Counted from the stretch's first letter, positions 26,653 through 34,370 are shown. The stretch is DNA of 64,000 nucleotides from Bacillus sp. NEB1478 (GCF_031582965.1 NZ_CP134049.1:3100001-3164000); one strand, 5' to 3'. Notes: generated by a model from the sequence alone, not told the origin. Numbers and translations are program-made.

Positions 26653-27585
26653 TTACGTTTGATCCACAACATTTGGCGTTTGATTCAGACTTTCCCATAA
26701 ATAATAGGTGATGTATGTACGCCATGGTTTCCAATTTTCTGCAAGCTGGCGCACTTCTTCTTCATTCGGCTGGCTGTTTAAATGCCACACATTTCGAACG
26801 GCATTTCTTAGGCCAATATCCGCTGCCGGTAAAATATCTGGACGCCCCATTCCAAATATTAAAAGGCATTCAATTGTCCACTTTCCAATACCTCTTATAG
26901 GTAGCAAACACTTCATGATTTCGTCATCTGTATGATTCCATAACCCTTCTAAATCAAGCGTCCCATCTACAATTAATCGAGCAAGGTCGATGATGTATTC
27001 AGCTTTTCTCTGGCTAAATTGCAATTCACGCAAATCCTCGTATGCTAATTGAGCTGTGTCCTCTGGTGTCGGAAACACTTGAAAAAATGAGCCCTCAAAC
27101 TCAATCTCTTTCCCTGCAAGTCTGATTAAGCGGTCTGTTAGTGTTCCAGCAAAAGTTAAATTTACTTGCTGGCCTAATATGATTTTTACAATGGATTCAA
27201 ACAAGTCAGTTTCCGTTAAAAGCTTTAAACCTTTAAAGCGTTCTAATACGGGTCCTAATTCTTCATGATCTTTAAAATATTTATATAAAGGAAAAAGGTC
27301 CAGGTCTGTTGAAAAAAGCTGCTGTACTTTTTTTCTAGCTTCTTCTTCACGAATGTTCCCTTCGATCGGTATTACCCGGCAATTCAAAACTGGATGATTA
27401 ACAGTCCCTAGTGACGTCACACCAAGATAACAAGGCAAACGATTGATATGTATAATTTTTTCATACTTTGTGAGCTCTTCATTTAGTTTTAAGACATGAG
27501 TTTTTCCTGTAACCGTCAAACGCTGCATCATTTTTTGAAAATCAAATGGTGGTTTTGGACTGATCGTAAATTCCATGTCTTCCAT
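26653..27585 (-). CDS. DNA-3-methyladenine glycosylase II (AlkA type)
   Basis: 310 residues. The C-terminal two thirds is an HhH-GPD base-excision domain: LGQQVNLTFAGTLTDRL, then the helix-hairpin-helix LLPIRGIGKWTIECLLIFGMGRPDILPAADIGLRNA, which carries the catalytic Asp. It removes alkylated bases from DNA. The N-terminal 110 residues match the AlkA_N region in length. The start is uncertain. ATG 27585 lies 4 nt after AAGGG and ATG 27576 is an alternative. It follows ytzI by about 23 bp on the same strand, so the two may be co-transcribed. Confidence 0.85.
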   Translation of the reverse strand: MEDMEFTISPKPPFDFQKMMQRLTVTGKTHVLKLNEELTKYEKIIHINRLPCYLGVTSLGTVNHPVLNCRVIPIEGNIREEEARKKVQQLFSTDLDLFPLYKYFKDHEELGPVLERFKGLKLLTETDLFESIVKIILGQQVNLTFAGTLTDRLIRLAGKEIEFEGSFFQVFPTPEDTAQLAYEDLRELQFSQRKAEYIIDLARLIVDGTLDLEGLWNHTDDEIMKCLLPIRGIGKWTIECLLIFGMGRPDILPAADIGLRNAVRNVWHLNSQPNEEEVRQLAENWKPWRTYITYYLWESLNQTPNVVDQT

Positions 27586-27608
27586 ACTTCCCTTCAAGGA
27601 TCATCAAG

Positions 27609-27794
27609 TTATTCATATTTTTCGTTTTCTTCCGCTCCGTTTTTCTCTTTTTCATTCTTTAAATACGGATTATCTTCCAGTGTATCCACAGTATGTTTGT
27701 AGGAATAGCCTTTCGTGATCGCAGCAGCAAAAATGATGATGACAAAAATAATAATGACAAGCGAAACAAGTAAAGAAATCGTTAACGTACTCAT
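27609..27794 (-). CDS. ytzI: YtzI-like small membrane protein
   Basis: 61 residues. A very hydrophobic N-terminal helix (ISLLVSLVIIIFVIIIFAAAI) is followed by TKGYSYKHTVDTLEDNPYL and a charged tail. The GY-x-Y-KH-x-VD-x-x-x-D-x-PYL pattern is that of the YtzI family of Bacillus, whose function is not known. GGGGC lies 5 nt before the ATG. The gene precedes the DNA glycosylase by a short gap. Confidence 0.7.
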   Translation of the reverse strand: MSTLTISLLVSLVIIIFVIIIFAAAITKGYSYKHTVDTLEDNPYLKNEKEKNGAEENEKYE

Positions 27795-27843
27795 AAAAAG
27801 CCCCTTTATGGATGGATGTTATATAAATAATAGCATATTTACC

Positions 27844-27888
27844 TAAACAAAAAGCAGCCTGTTTCATCAATGTGAAACAAGACTGCTT
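27844..27888 (-). terminator. Terminator of the nitroreductase gene
   Basis: Fifteen-bp stem AAGCAGTCTTGTTTCA/TGAAACAGGCTGCTT with one G-U and one mismatch, then TTTTTGTTT on the minus strand. Confidence 0.88.
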
Positions 27889-27900
27889 ATTCATTAGCTA

Positions 27901-28512
27901 TTAAAAATTATCTTCAAACTTTTCGTGCATGACAAGTCGTTTAATATCAAATCGATCGGTTGGTTTTGCAGGTTCATCTGCATACCCGAGTGTAATCATC
28001 ATTACTGGAATAAATCTTTCCGGGATGCCAAATGCCGGAATAATCGCCTCATGATCAAATCCAGACATTGGACATGAATCGATGCCTAATGCTTTAGCGG
28101 CAAGCATTAACTGCATCGCTCCTAATGATGCATTTTTCAGAGCTTCTTTCTCCCCTAAAGGCCGCCCTTGCGAGTAAGCACTTTTAATATTGTTCAGTAA
28201 CATGTTCCGTGCTTCTTCAGGTGCTTTTTCAAAAACTTCCGGAGCCACTTTATCAGCTTCAGTATCCCCTAATATAATAACAACGGCTGATGCATCCAGC
28301 ACATGCTTTTGATTATAGGCAATTGGGAAAAGCGTTTCTTTCTGTTCTTTCGATGTTACAACAAGGAATCGCCAATGCTGAAGATTCCATGCAGAGGGTG
28401 CTTTTCCTGCCATCTCTAAAATTTTGTACAATGTCTCATTTGGTATTTCTTTATCTTTTTGATAAAGACGAACCGATGACCGTTCTTCCATGACTTTGAA
28501 TGTTTCGTTCAT
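27901..28512 (-). CDS. Nitroreductase family protein
   Basis: 203 residues with the FMN nitroreductase fold: ERSSVRLYQKDKEIP near the N-terminus (phosphate-binding Arg/Ser), GKAPSAWNLQHWRFLVV, and the C-terminal half AKALGIDSCPMSGFDHEAI...LGYADEP. It uses NAD(P)H to reduce nitro compounds or quinones. ATG 28512 follows AGGAGTGGAGAGGC. It sits beside an azoreductase and a DJ-1-like gene on the same strand, each with its own terminator. That suggests a shared electrophile or quinone stress role rather than one operon. Confidence 0.87.
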   Translation of the reverse strand: MNETFKVMEERSSVRLYQKDKEIPNETLYKILEMAGKAPSAWNLQHWRFLVVTSKEQKETLFPIAYNQKHVLDASAVVIILGDTEADKVAPEVFEKAPEEARNMLLNNIKSAYSQGRPLGEKEALKNASLGAMQLMLAAKALGIDSCPMSGFDHEAIIPAFGIPERFIPVMMITLGYADEPAKPTDRFDIKRLVMHEKFEDNF

Positions 28513-28546
28513 GCCTCTCCACTCCTTTTTCATCTTCAAAAAATAT

Positions 28547-28577
28547 AAAAAGGTGCTGATTTCACAGTCACCTTTTT
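28547..28577 (-). terminator. Terminator of the azoreductase gene
   Basis: Nine-bp stem AAAAAGGTG/CACCTTTTT with a 13-nt loop. It works on the minus strand, with T-rich sequence on both sides. Confidence 0.8.
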
Positions 28578-28603
28578 ACTATTCCACTATTATTCATCCA
28601 TTA

Positions 28604-29248
28604 TTAAGCGTTATTTTTAGCTGCTGCTAAAACTTGTGCTAATTCAGAAGCTTTTTCGCTCGCTGCAGATAAAATTTCTTCTGCACGATTTGGCTCAGCA
28701 GCCATACCTTCTGTAAATACATGATGATAATCAGTGATTCCGATGAACGCCATTATACCTTGCAAGTAACCGTTCGTAAATTCAAACGCTTGAGCAGGTC
28801 CTTCAGAATAAACACCGCCGCGTGATTGTATGTGAACAGCTGTTTTGCCGCCAAGCAGTCCTGCTGGTCCATTTTCGGTATATTTAAATGTTTTACCAGC
28901 CATTACTACGTTATCGATATATGCTTTTAACATTGGAGGATAGCTTAAATTCCACATTGGTGTATTAAAAACATATACATCAGCAGATAAAAATTGGTTT
29001 AAAACTTCACCCATTCGAGTTGTTTTTTCGATTTGAGATGGTGAAAGTTCTTGACCAGCTGCTGCTTTCCCCCAAGCATCGAGAACATCAGCATCAATAA
29101 ACGGAATGTTTTCTTCGTATAAATTAACTGTTTCGATTTCTACATTTTCACTTTGGTTAGATAATTCATTAAGAAAATGGCGCCCTAAACGGAGACCAAA
29201 AGATTGTTCCATCGGTTTTGGATTGGCATTGATATAAAGTATTTTCAT
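28604..29248 (-). CDS. azoR: FMN-dependent NADH azoreductase
   Basis: 214 residues, flavodoxin-like AzoR/AcpD family. Evidence is the start MKILYINANPKPMEQSFGLRLG, VFNTPMWNLSYPPMLKAYIDNVVMAGKTF around the FMN site, and LLGGKTAVHIQSRGGVYSEGPA. These enzymes reduce quinones and azo compounds with NADH and protect from thiol-reactive electrophiles. It has an excellent SigA promoter with a palindrome just downstream (29296-29318), so repression lifted by a quinone or electrophile is likely. Confidence 0.92.
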   Translation of the reverse strand: MKILYINANPKPMEQSFGLRLGRHFLNELSNQSENVEIETVNLYEENIPFIDADVLDAWGKAAAGQELSPSQIEKTTRMGEVLNQFLSADVYVFNTPMWNLSYPPMLKAYIDNVVMAGKTFKYTENGPAGLLGGKTAVHIQSRGGVYSEGPAQAFEFTNGYLQGIMAFIGITDYHHVFTEGMAAEPNRAEEILSAASEKASELAQVLAAAKNNA

Positions 29249-29295
29249 TTGAAGCAGCTCTCCCTTTTTGTATGAGTAATATTGTAAGTATTTTC

Positions 29296-29358
29296 AACTA
29301 ACTTCCTTTTTGTTAGTTAATTCTTTTATATAATAAAACGGACACTTACTTTTGTCAA
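29296..29358 (-). promoter_or_regulatory. azoR promoter and palindromic operator
   Basis: On the minus strand, -35 TTGACA (29358-29353), 17 bp, then -10 TATTAT (29335-29330). Downstream lies the inverted repeat AACTAAC-N9-GTTAGTT (29296-29318). A further half-site GTTAGTT occurs upstream of the -35 near 29390. This layout suits a MarR/TetR-type repressor; the protein is not identifiable from the site. Confidence 0.7.
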
Positions 29359-29410
29359 GCAGTGAACTTAAAATTATTACCCTGACTTTTTGTTAGTTAT
29401 TTCCAATAGT

Positions 29411-29443
29411 AAAAAACGTTCTCCGGCGTAAGCCAGAGAACGT
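29411..29443 (-). terminator. Terminator of the DJ-1-like gene
   Basis: Twelve-bp stem ACGTTCTCTGGC/GCCGGAGAACGT (one mismatch) with a 4-nt loop, then TTTTTT. Confidence 0.92.
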
Positions 29444-29465
29444 AAGGGGGAGCATCGTTAATTCC

Positions 29466-30023
29466 TTAAAAGGAACTTGTACCTTTATAAAAATTATATT
29501 CTTCAAGGCCGTCAAAGCATTTCAAACGGTCCCCGATCGTTAAGCCAAAATCAATATATGCATGACTTTGGGCAGTAAGGATATTCTTATCTTCTACCAA
29601 TGGTTTAGAAGTGAAATTCCCATTTAGCCAGATCCCCGCCTTTGAGTATTCATCTTCTTTCAAAGAAACGGTATAAGTACGATCATTTAATATACCCGCT
29701 CTGCCTAAAATTGCTGCACCGTTACCGATCGCGGCAATTTTTATCCCTTCGCGGTTAAACACTTGAATTAAATGCAAAAGTCTTGTGTTTCCTTGGGTGA
29801 ATACTTGTTTTCCTCCGGGTATGATCAACATTTCATAATCCATTGGGCTGATATTCTTCATCTTAATGACAGGCTGCATCATTAATCCACATTCACTCGT
29901 AACAGTTCCTGGCAATAGTGAAAAAGGTAAAACCTCATATTTTCTACCGACTATAGACAAAGTTGTCATAATCTCAACTTCTCTAAATTGAGGATACAAA
30001 TAAACAAGTACTTTCTTTTTCAC
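29466..30023 (-). CDS. DJ-1/PfpI-superfamily protein lacking the nucleophile cysteine
   Basis: 185 residues with the DJ-1/PfpI/GATase1-like fold: KVLVYLYPQFREVEI, MLIIPGGKQ, and the nucleophile-elbow region IAAIGNGAAILGRAGIL. In active members the elbow reads A-I-C-H-G; here it is A-I-G-N-G, so cysteine is replaced. Catalysis by the usual thiol is therefore unlikely, and binding or regulatory roles are possible. GTG 30023 lies 6 nt after GGTGA; GTG 30032 is the alternative. The gene is single with its own terminator. Confidence 0.8.
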   Translation of the reverse strand: MKKKVLVYLYPQFREVEIMTTLSIVGRKYEVLPFSLLPGTVTSECGLMMQPVIKMKNISPMDYEMLIIPGGKQVFTQGNTRLLHLIQVFNREGIKIAAIGNGAAILGRAGILNDRTYTVSLKEDEYSKAGIWLNGNFTSKPLVEDKNILTAQSHAYIDFGLTIGDRLKCFDGLEEYNFYKGTSSF

Positions 30024-30032
30024 GCCATTCAC

Positions 30033-30340
30033 CCGTCCTGTTACAATTTTACCCGCCTTTCATAAGATCGTTGGGATAACCTTATTGTAACAAGGGTGAT
30101 GAATCCTGTGTATTGGGAAAATTGAACGAGAACATGTGCTTTCTTTTTAGTATAATGCATGCAGTTTTCCCAAGTTTTCTGGTAAGAAATAGCGGTTATT
30201 ATCTAAAAAAGCAACGGAATAAGCAACTTCTCTGTTGATAACCAGAAATTTTACATCCTTTCCGCTGACGATAGACTAAGATTTCTCATTCGTATTCTGC
30301 TTATTGTGTCTTGCTAGTACGTGTTTCCACCAGTGTCCCT
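30033..30340. other. Intergenic stretch without a recognised gene
   Basis: No convincing coding or RNA gene is seen. It contains a TATAAT at about 30152 (plus strand) without a good -35. A partly self-complementary stretch also occurs: TTTTCTGGTAAG near 30176, and GATAACCAGAAATTTT near 30237. No ribosome site or ORF follows. Confidence 0.5.
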
Positions 30341-30378
30341 AATAAATAAAATAGAGATCATCCTTTTAAGACGATCTC
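30341..30378 (-). terminator. Terminator of the small four-cysteine gene
   Basis: Nine-bp stem GAGATCGTC/GATGATCTC (one G-U), followed on the minus strand by TATTTTATTTATT. Confidence 0.72.
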
Positions 30379-30398
30379 AACTTTCAATTATTTTAATA

Positions 30399-30608
30399 TC
30401 ATCTAAAACCTTTGCCTTTTGTAAGATGGCAAGGGACTCCTTTTCCGAAAGCTCCTGGTTCACTCATTCGTTCAATATATTCCAGTCCTCTTGCACATTG
30501 TGTTTTACAAGCAATGCATGTTTCGCTCGTTACCATTTTCAATGTGTGCTGATATTTATTAACTTGGCTGTCATATTTATTATTTTTCTTCGCTTTTTTT
30601 TTCGCCAT
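30399..30608 (-). CDS. Small basic protein with four cysteines, function unknown
   Basis: 69 residues. A lysine-rich start (MAKKKAKKNNKYD) is followed by C31-x2-C34-x3-C38 and a lone C60, which together could bind a metal such as zinc. The protein is basic and may bind nucleic acid, but that is inference. I do not recognise the family. A GGGGAG site lies about 10 nt upstream and a terminator lies 20 bp past the stop. Monocistronic. Confidence 0.6.
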   Translation of the reverse strand: MAKKKAKKNNKYDSQVNKYQHTLKMVTSETCIACKTQCARGLEYIERMSEPGAFGKGVPCHLTKGKGFR

Positions 30609-30731
30609 TTCTTCTGCACTCCCCTACCCTGAACTCTAAACACAGTGTATGTTGGCAGAGGGACTTTTGACATAAAGAAACTTAGTTAGTAAATGATTTT
30701 AAACTTATTCGATAGTTACACCTATAACAGT

Positions 30732-30763
30732 AAAAAAAGACTACCCGATATGCAGGTAGTCTT
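30732..30763 (-). terminator. Terminator overlapping the 3' end of the 74-residue gene
   Basis: Nine-bp stem AAGACTACC/GGTAGTCTT plus TTTTTTT on the minus strand. Its 5' arm is part of the last codons and stop of the gene at 30741. Confidence 0.85.
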
Positions 30764-30965
30764 CATCATGCTCTAATTTAAAATCAATGGATTCAATGAC
30801 TGCCAGTGAATAAATATAATCACTGTCAAATTTGTCATAAGACGACATGAACTCTTTAAGCGGCATGTTATATTTATTCCATACCACTTCCATCATCCAA
30901 TCATGGCTAATTTCAAAATACTCTCCATCATAGCGGCTAACTTTAATGGTATTGCCTACATACAT
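30741..30965 (-). CDS. Hypothetical protein, 74 residues
   Basis: Starts MYVGNTIKVSRYDGEYFEISHDWMMEVVWNKYNM. It is an acidic soluble protein with no membrane segment or cysteine and I know no family for it. ATG 30965 follows AAAGGAGTG by about 6-9 nt; the longer reading to 30983 would cover that ribosome site. The coding sequence runs directly into its terminator. It stands alone, divergent from the PAP2 gene. Confidence 0.6.
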   Translation of the reverse strand: MYVGNTIKVSRYDGEYFEISHDWMMEVVWNKYNMPLKEFMSSYDKFDSDYIYSLAVIESIDFKLEHDEDYLHIG

Positions 30966-31219
30966 CCATAACACTCCTTTCAAAAGAGGTTAATTATGCA
31001 ATAGGTCACACGGTTGTACCTTCATTATATTGTATTTATCAGAAAAGTCAAAAAATATTTCGTTTTATTTGATATTATTACTACTTGTCACAAATAGTGC
31101 CAGACCTTTTGAAAAAATACTGGGGAACACTAATAGAAGAAACATTGAAAAAATTTTTGGTAAAATTGAAGGGTTTTTGAATGACACAACACCCACAATA
31201 TGGTAATTTTTAAGGATAC

Positions 31220-31244
31220 GTGTATATCTTCACAGAACGGGTAT
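31220..31244 (+). promoter_or_regulatory. Possible SigB promoter of the PAP2 gene
   Basis: GTGTAT, 13-bp spacer, GGGTAT. The -10 is a perfect SigB match and the -35 shares four of six bases with GTTTAA. It lies about 50 bp ahead of the PAP2 start. The rest of the 329-bp gap 30966-31294 is AT-rich and holds nothing else I can name. Confidence 0.4.
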
Positions 31245-31294
31245 AGAAATAGAATAATTAAATTGTTTGATAATTGATAAAGGAGTAGTTCGTA

Positions 31295-31960
31295 GTGCGA
31301 TTAATAAAAGAGAATATTTTGGCATTATGTCTTCTCCTCTCAATCCCTTTACTAAGTATCATTTATGGTGTGTTAAACAATGGGGAGCGTGGAGCAAGAC
31401 AACTTATCACTGCAGTAGATCACAAAATCCCATTTATAGAGATTTTTGTGGTTCCCTATTTATTATGGTATGCGTTTATTTTTTTGATGTTTGTTTATTT
31501 ATGTGTATTTGATCGAGCGATTTATTACAAGACCTTATTAAGTTTTTGCATCGGTATGCTTACTTGTTATGCTGTATACTTCTTTTTTCAGACGACTGTC
31601 CCCCGCCCTGATTTAAATGGAGATGGGATTATTACTGGCATGGTTAAATATGTATATGGGGCCGACCAGCCTTTTAACTGTTTTCCGAGTATCCATGTTC
31701 TTACCAGTTATTTAATGATTTTGGCGATACGCCACAGTAAAACATGGACCATTAAAAAAGACTTTTTCGTTTCAACGATTTCATTCAGTATTATCCTATC
31801 GACTTTATTTCTTAAACAGCATGTCGTATTAGATGCTGTTGCAGGTATTTTACTCGGAAGCTTACTTTTCAAACTTTTTTATTACTTGGAAGCAGAAATG
31901 GTTTTTTCATTTTTCAAACGGTTGTTTAAAGCTAAATTGCCTAGCTCAGAAAAAAGTTAA
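31295..31960 (+). CDS. PAP2-superfamily membrane phosphatase
   Basis: 221 residues with six membrane segments. The catalytic motifs are split as usual: VPRPD near residue 106, then FPSIHV (catalytic region near 131) and KQHVVLDAVAG (the second His with Asp, near 172). It is close to the inositol-phosphorylceramide-synthase-like PAP2 group and dephosphorylates or transfers lipid phosphates at the membrane. The start is GTG 31295, about 10 nt after AAAGGAG. Monocistronic with terminator. Confidence 0.82.
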   Translation: MRLIKENILALCLLLSIPLLSIIYGVLNNGERGARQLITAVDHKIPFIEIFVVPYLLWYAFIFLMFVYLCVFDRAIYYKTLLSFCIGMLTCYAVYFFFQTTVPRPDLNGDGIITGMVKYVYGADQPFNCFPSIHVLTSYLMILAIRHSKTWTIKKDFFVSTISFSIILSTLFLKQHVVLDAVAGILLGSLLFKLFYYLEAEMVFSFFKRLFKAKLPSSEKS

Positions 31961-31975
31961 ACATTTCGCAAAAAG

Positions 31976-32015
31976 AACAGCTCAATGTGATTCTATCACT
32001 TTGAGCTGTTTTTTA
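31976..32015 (+). terminator. Terminator of the PAP2 gene
   Basis: Long stem AACAGCTCAATGTGA/TCACTTTGAGCTGTT (one mismatch) with a 5-nt loop and a T-run. Confidence 0.93.
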
Positions 32016-32030
32016 TTTGCTCTGAACATC

Positions 32031-32170
32031 GTTGTTGAAATTGCAAAGAAAATCTGTGACACTTCTGCGGAAAAACGTGCATCCGAGATCCCGCAGGAGG
32101 TACGACGAGGAGACTTGGCGGTTCGTCAGTGGAAAGGAATTGGATTTTCTGACCTTCAAGAATTATCAAC
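32031..32170 (+). repeat. Degenerate dispersed Bacillus intergenic repeat
   Basis: Between the PAP2 terminator and the next gene. The core ACTTCTGCGGAAAAACG, CATCCGAGATCCCGCAGGAG, then ACGACGAGGAGACTTGGCGG with ends GTTG and CAAC has the build of the large GC-rich repeats common in Bacillus intergenic DNA. It resembles, but is not identical in subtype to, the copy at 51988. Confidence 0.65.
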
Positions 32171-32306
32171 ACTATCAATTAACAGAGCTTTTTATTAAAT
32201 ATTAAGAAAGGTGTTTTTGTTTTTAGCGGTATTATTATCAATTTTTGAGTTAGGCATATCTCTAAAAATGATGAAATAAAGATATAAATGGGAAGGAGTG
32301 ATACCA

Positions 32307-32744
32307 ATGAATCATAGAAATGCTGATCCAGAAGCAGTGAATCGTACGGACAAATCGATGCATGAGCTTTGCAAGCAGCATATGTATTATCACGTTATCG
32401 CACAAACGAGCGGTGGTCAGCAAGTGGAAGGAATTATTACGGATTTGGATCATAAAAATGTTTACATGCTAGTCCCGCAATACATGATGCCTGCTGATGA
32501 AGAACAGCAGGGTGCACAGCAGCAACCCGAAGAGCAGATGACTCTGCAAAGCGCCCAGCAGTCTGGCCAAGTAAGCCAACAAATACAGCGTCAATGGAAT
32601 GGCGGCCCGCATTATCGAAGGTATTACCGACAGATATTCCCAGTTTCTACAATTGTTGCACTATCACTTTATCCATTGTACTACACACCTTATCCATATC
32701 CAGCATACCCATCCCCTTATTCTTATCCATATTATCCATATTAA
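32307..32744 (+). CDS. Protein with Tyr/Pro-rich C-terminal tail
   Basis: 145 residues. Residues about 20-65 look like a small beta-barrel (HVIAQTSGGQQVEGIITDLDHKNVYMLVP). A Gln-rich stretch follows (about 70-105), and the end is a tyrosine-proline tail (YTPYPYPAYPSPYSYPYYPY). Such tails occur in spore-coat and other surface proteins of Bacillus, where tyrosines can cross-link. That role is inference. ATG 32307 follows AAGGAG. Single gene with terminator. Confidence 0.7.
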   Translation: MNHRNADPEAVNRTDKSMHELCKQHMYYHVIAQTSGGQQVEGIITDLDHKNVYMLVPQYMMPADEEQQGAQQQPEEQMTLQSAQQSGQVSQQIQRQWNGGPHYRRYYRQIFPVSTIVALSLYPLYYTPYPYPAYPSPYSYPYYPY

Positions 32745-32754
32745 AAAAATGATG

Positions 32755-32782
32755 GCCTGATAAGAATTCAGGCGTTTTTTTT
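32755..32782 (+). terminator. Terminator of the Tyr/Pro-rich gene
   Basis: Six-bp stem GCCTGA/TCAGGC with a 7-nt loop, then GTTTTTTTT. Confidence 0.8.
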
Positions 32783-32854
32783 ATTTTTAATGATTTTAAC
32801 CTTATAGAAACGGGAAGAGTAATATCGTCGTTAAATTTAAGGAGGTAGATTATT

Positions 32855-33481
32855 TTGGCTAATGTTTTAGTTGTTTATTACAGTTCATATGGACACATTC
32901 ATGAAATGGCTCTGGCAGCTGCTGAAGGTGCCAAGCAGGTAGAAGGTGCAGAAGTTAAAGTCGTAAAAGTTCCAGAATTTGAAATAACGAAAAAATATAT
33001 GTCACAGCAGGATGCATATGTTAAAGCTCAAGAAGCTCAGGAAGATATTCCGGAGGCTACACTTGATGATTTAAAATGGGCTGATGGAATCGTTTGGGGG
33101 ATACCAACGAGATATGGCATGATGCCTGCACAGATGAAGCAGCTTCTGGACTCTGCTGGAGGTCTTTGGGCAAATGGAGATCTTGAAGGTAAAGCAACAG
33201 CGGTTATTACAAGCTCGAATACGATTCATGGCGGACAGGAATCCACAGCTATTACTTCATTTGTTCCGTTGATGCATTTTGGAATGATCTATGTAGGTCT
33301 CCCTTACGGCGAAAATCCAGAACAGATGACGGCCGATGGTATCGGCGGTTCACCGTATGCTGCATCAACTGTTGCGGGAGCTGACGGAAGCAAACAGCCA
33401 GCTGATGGTGAAAAACAAATGGCCTCACGATTAGGAGCACGAGTTGCAAAAGTTGCAAAAGCACTAAAAGGAAACATCTAA
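32855..33481 (+). CDS. wrbA: NAD(P)H:quinone oxidoreductase, WrbA type
   Basis: 208 residues, flavodoxin fold. The phosphate loop is YYSSYGHIHEMA. Further signatures are GIPTRYGMMPAQMKQLLDSAGGLW and GADGSKQPADGEKQMASRLGARVA, typical of type IV quinone reductases. It carries out two-electron reduction of quinones with FMN. The start is TTG 32855, 9 nt after AAGGAGG; no ATG is in a better position. With the azoreductase and nitroreductase 4-5 kb away it adds to a quinone/electrophile defence set. Confidence 0.93.
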   Translation: MANVLVVYYSSYGHIHEMALAAAEGAKQVEGAEVKVVKVPEFEITKKYMSQQDAYVKAQEAQEDIPEATLDDLKWADGIVWGIPTRYGMMPAQMKQLLDSAGGLWANGDLEGKATAVITSSNTIHGGQESTAITSFVPLMHFGMIYVGLPYGENPEQMTADGIGGSPYAASTVAGADGSKQPADGEKQMASRLGARVAKVAKALKGNI

Positions 33482-33510
33482 TTTGTAACTGGACAAGCTT
33501 TCTATAAAAT

Positions 33511-33550
33511 AGGGGTCTGTCCCGGGGTCAGACCCGGGACAGACCCCTTC
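33511..33550. terminator. Bidirectional terminator with a 15-bp perfect GC-rich stem
   Basis: GGGGTCTGTCCCGGG (33512-33526) and CCCGGGACAGACCCC (33533-33547) are perfectly complementary with a 6-nt loop. It lies between the convergent wrbA and copZ genes and is T-rich after the plus-strand arm. The GC content is far above the surroundings, so it may be a mobile palindromic unit recruited as terminator. Confidence 0.75.
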
Positions 33551-33567
33551 TTTATATAGAACGTTTA

Positions 33568-33777
33568 TTAGTTTTTAACATCATAGCCTTGCTCTTCTAC
33601 TGCTTCACGCATTTCCGCAACCGTTACTTTGGACAAATCCACTTCTACATCAACTTTACCTGATTCAAGATGAACCACTACGTTTTTAACACCATCCAGC
33701 TCAGTTAATGCTTTAGTTACCGCACTTTTACAATGTCCGCAAGTCATACCTTCTACATTGAATGTTTTCATTTCCAT
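33568..33777 (-). CDS. copZ: Copper chaperone CopZ-like heavy-metal-associated protein
   Basis: 69 residues, one HMA domain. The metal site is GMTCGHC (residues 10-16), followed by the normal ferredoxin-like ending AVEEQGYDV. CopZ binds Cu(I) and hands it to CopA or CsoR. Here no copA or csoR is adjacent, so partners must be elsewhere. AGGAGG precedes the ATG. It follows the VTT-domain gene by 47 bp on the same strand. Confidence 0.9.
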   Translation of the reverse strand: MEMKTFNVEGMTCGHCKSAVTKALTELDGVKNVVVHLESGKVDVEVDLSKVTVAEMREAVEEQGYDVKN

Positions 33778-33824
33778 TTTAATTTCCTCCTAATTTTGTT
33801 TTAAACTTACTCGTTTTAATTTGC

Positions 33825-34370
33825 TTATATTCTCAACTTTTTTACAATTCCATAAATCCCTATCAGTGCGATTACCCCTAAGATTATCTTTCCTTCCCTA
33901 TTCCACTCAGTTATATTGTATACCGAGTAAGCTTCCAGAATAAGAGCTGGAATTTTCCCCAGTGAGCTGCCTGCTGTAAATATTCCTATAGAAACGGTGC
34001 CAATCGCGCCTGCAAAAGTAACAAGACCAGATGGGACGAATGGCAGCAGACGCAATGAAAAGATTAAGGTAAAAGCTTCTTTCCCTCGAGCATTCAGCAG
34101 TTTTACCACCCGGGGGTACTTCATCAGCTTTTGTCTGGACACGCTCTGAAATCCTTTTCTGTATAAAGCAAAAGAAACGACCGCTCCAAGTGCCTCTCCA
34201 ATAAAAGAAACAGCCGTTCCGTACCAAAATCCAAAGAACAGAATATTTGCAGCTGTTATAAAAACGGATGGGACAATACCCAACACAGCAATTATGATAT
34301 TTATGAAAAGGGAGACCGCCACTGCCCACTCACTGTATTCATTAAAAAAAGTTAAGATTGAATCCGTCAC
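33825..34370 (-). CDS. TVP38/TMEM64 (VTT/DedA-like) membrane protein
   Basis: 181 residues with about five membrane segments. The VTT domain pattern is present: ILFFGFWYGTAVSFIGEALGAVVSFALYRKGF, LLPFVPSGLVTFAGAIG, and SSLGKIPALILEAYS. Members are linked to lipid scrambling or small-molecule transport, and the exact role here is unknown. GTG 34370 is preferred because GGGG lies about 9 nt upstream; ATG 34388 has no ribosome site. Confidence 0.82.
   Translation of the reverse strand: MTDSILTFFNEYSEWAVAVSLFINIIIAVLGIVPSVFITAANILFFGFWYGTAVSFIGEALGAVVSFALYRKGFQSVSRQKLMKYPRVVKLLNARGKEAFTLIFSLRLLPFVPSGLVTFAGAIGTVSIGIFTAGSSLGKIPALILEAYSVYNITEWNREGKIILGVIALIGIYGIVKKLRI

Noticed and set aside
31833..32198. 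121-residue ORF overlapping the PAP2 gene end and the repeat
   Set aside because: Different frame from PAP2, crosses its terminator, no ribosome site.
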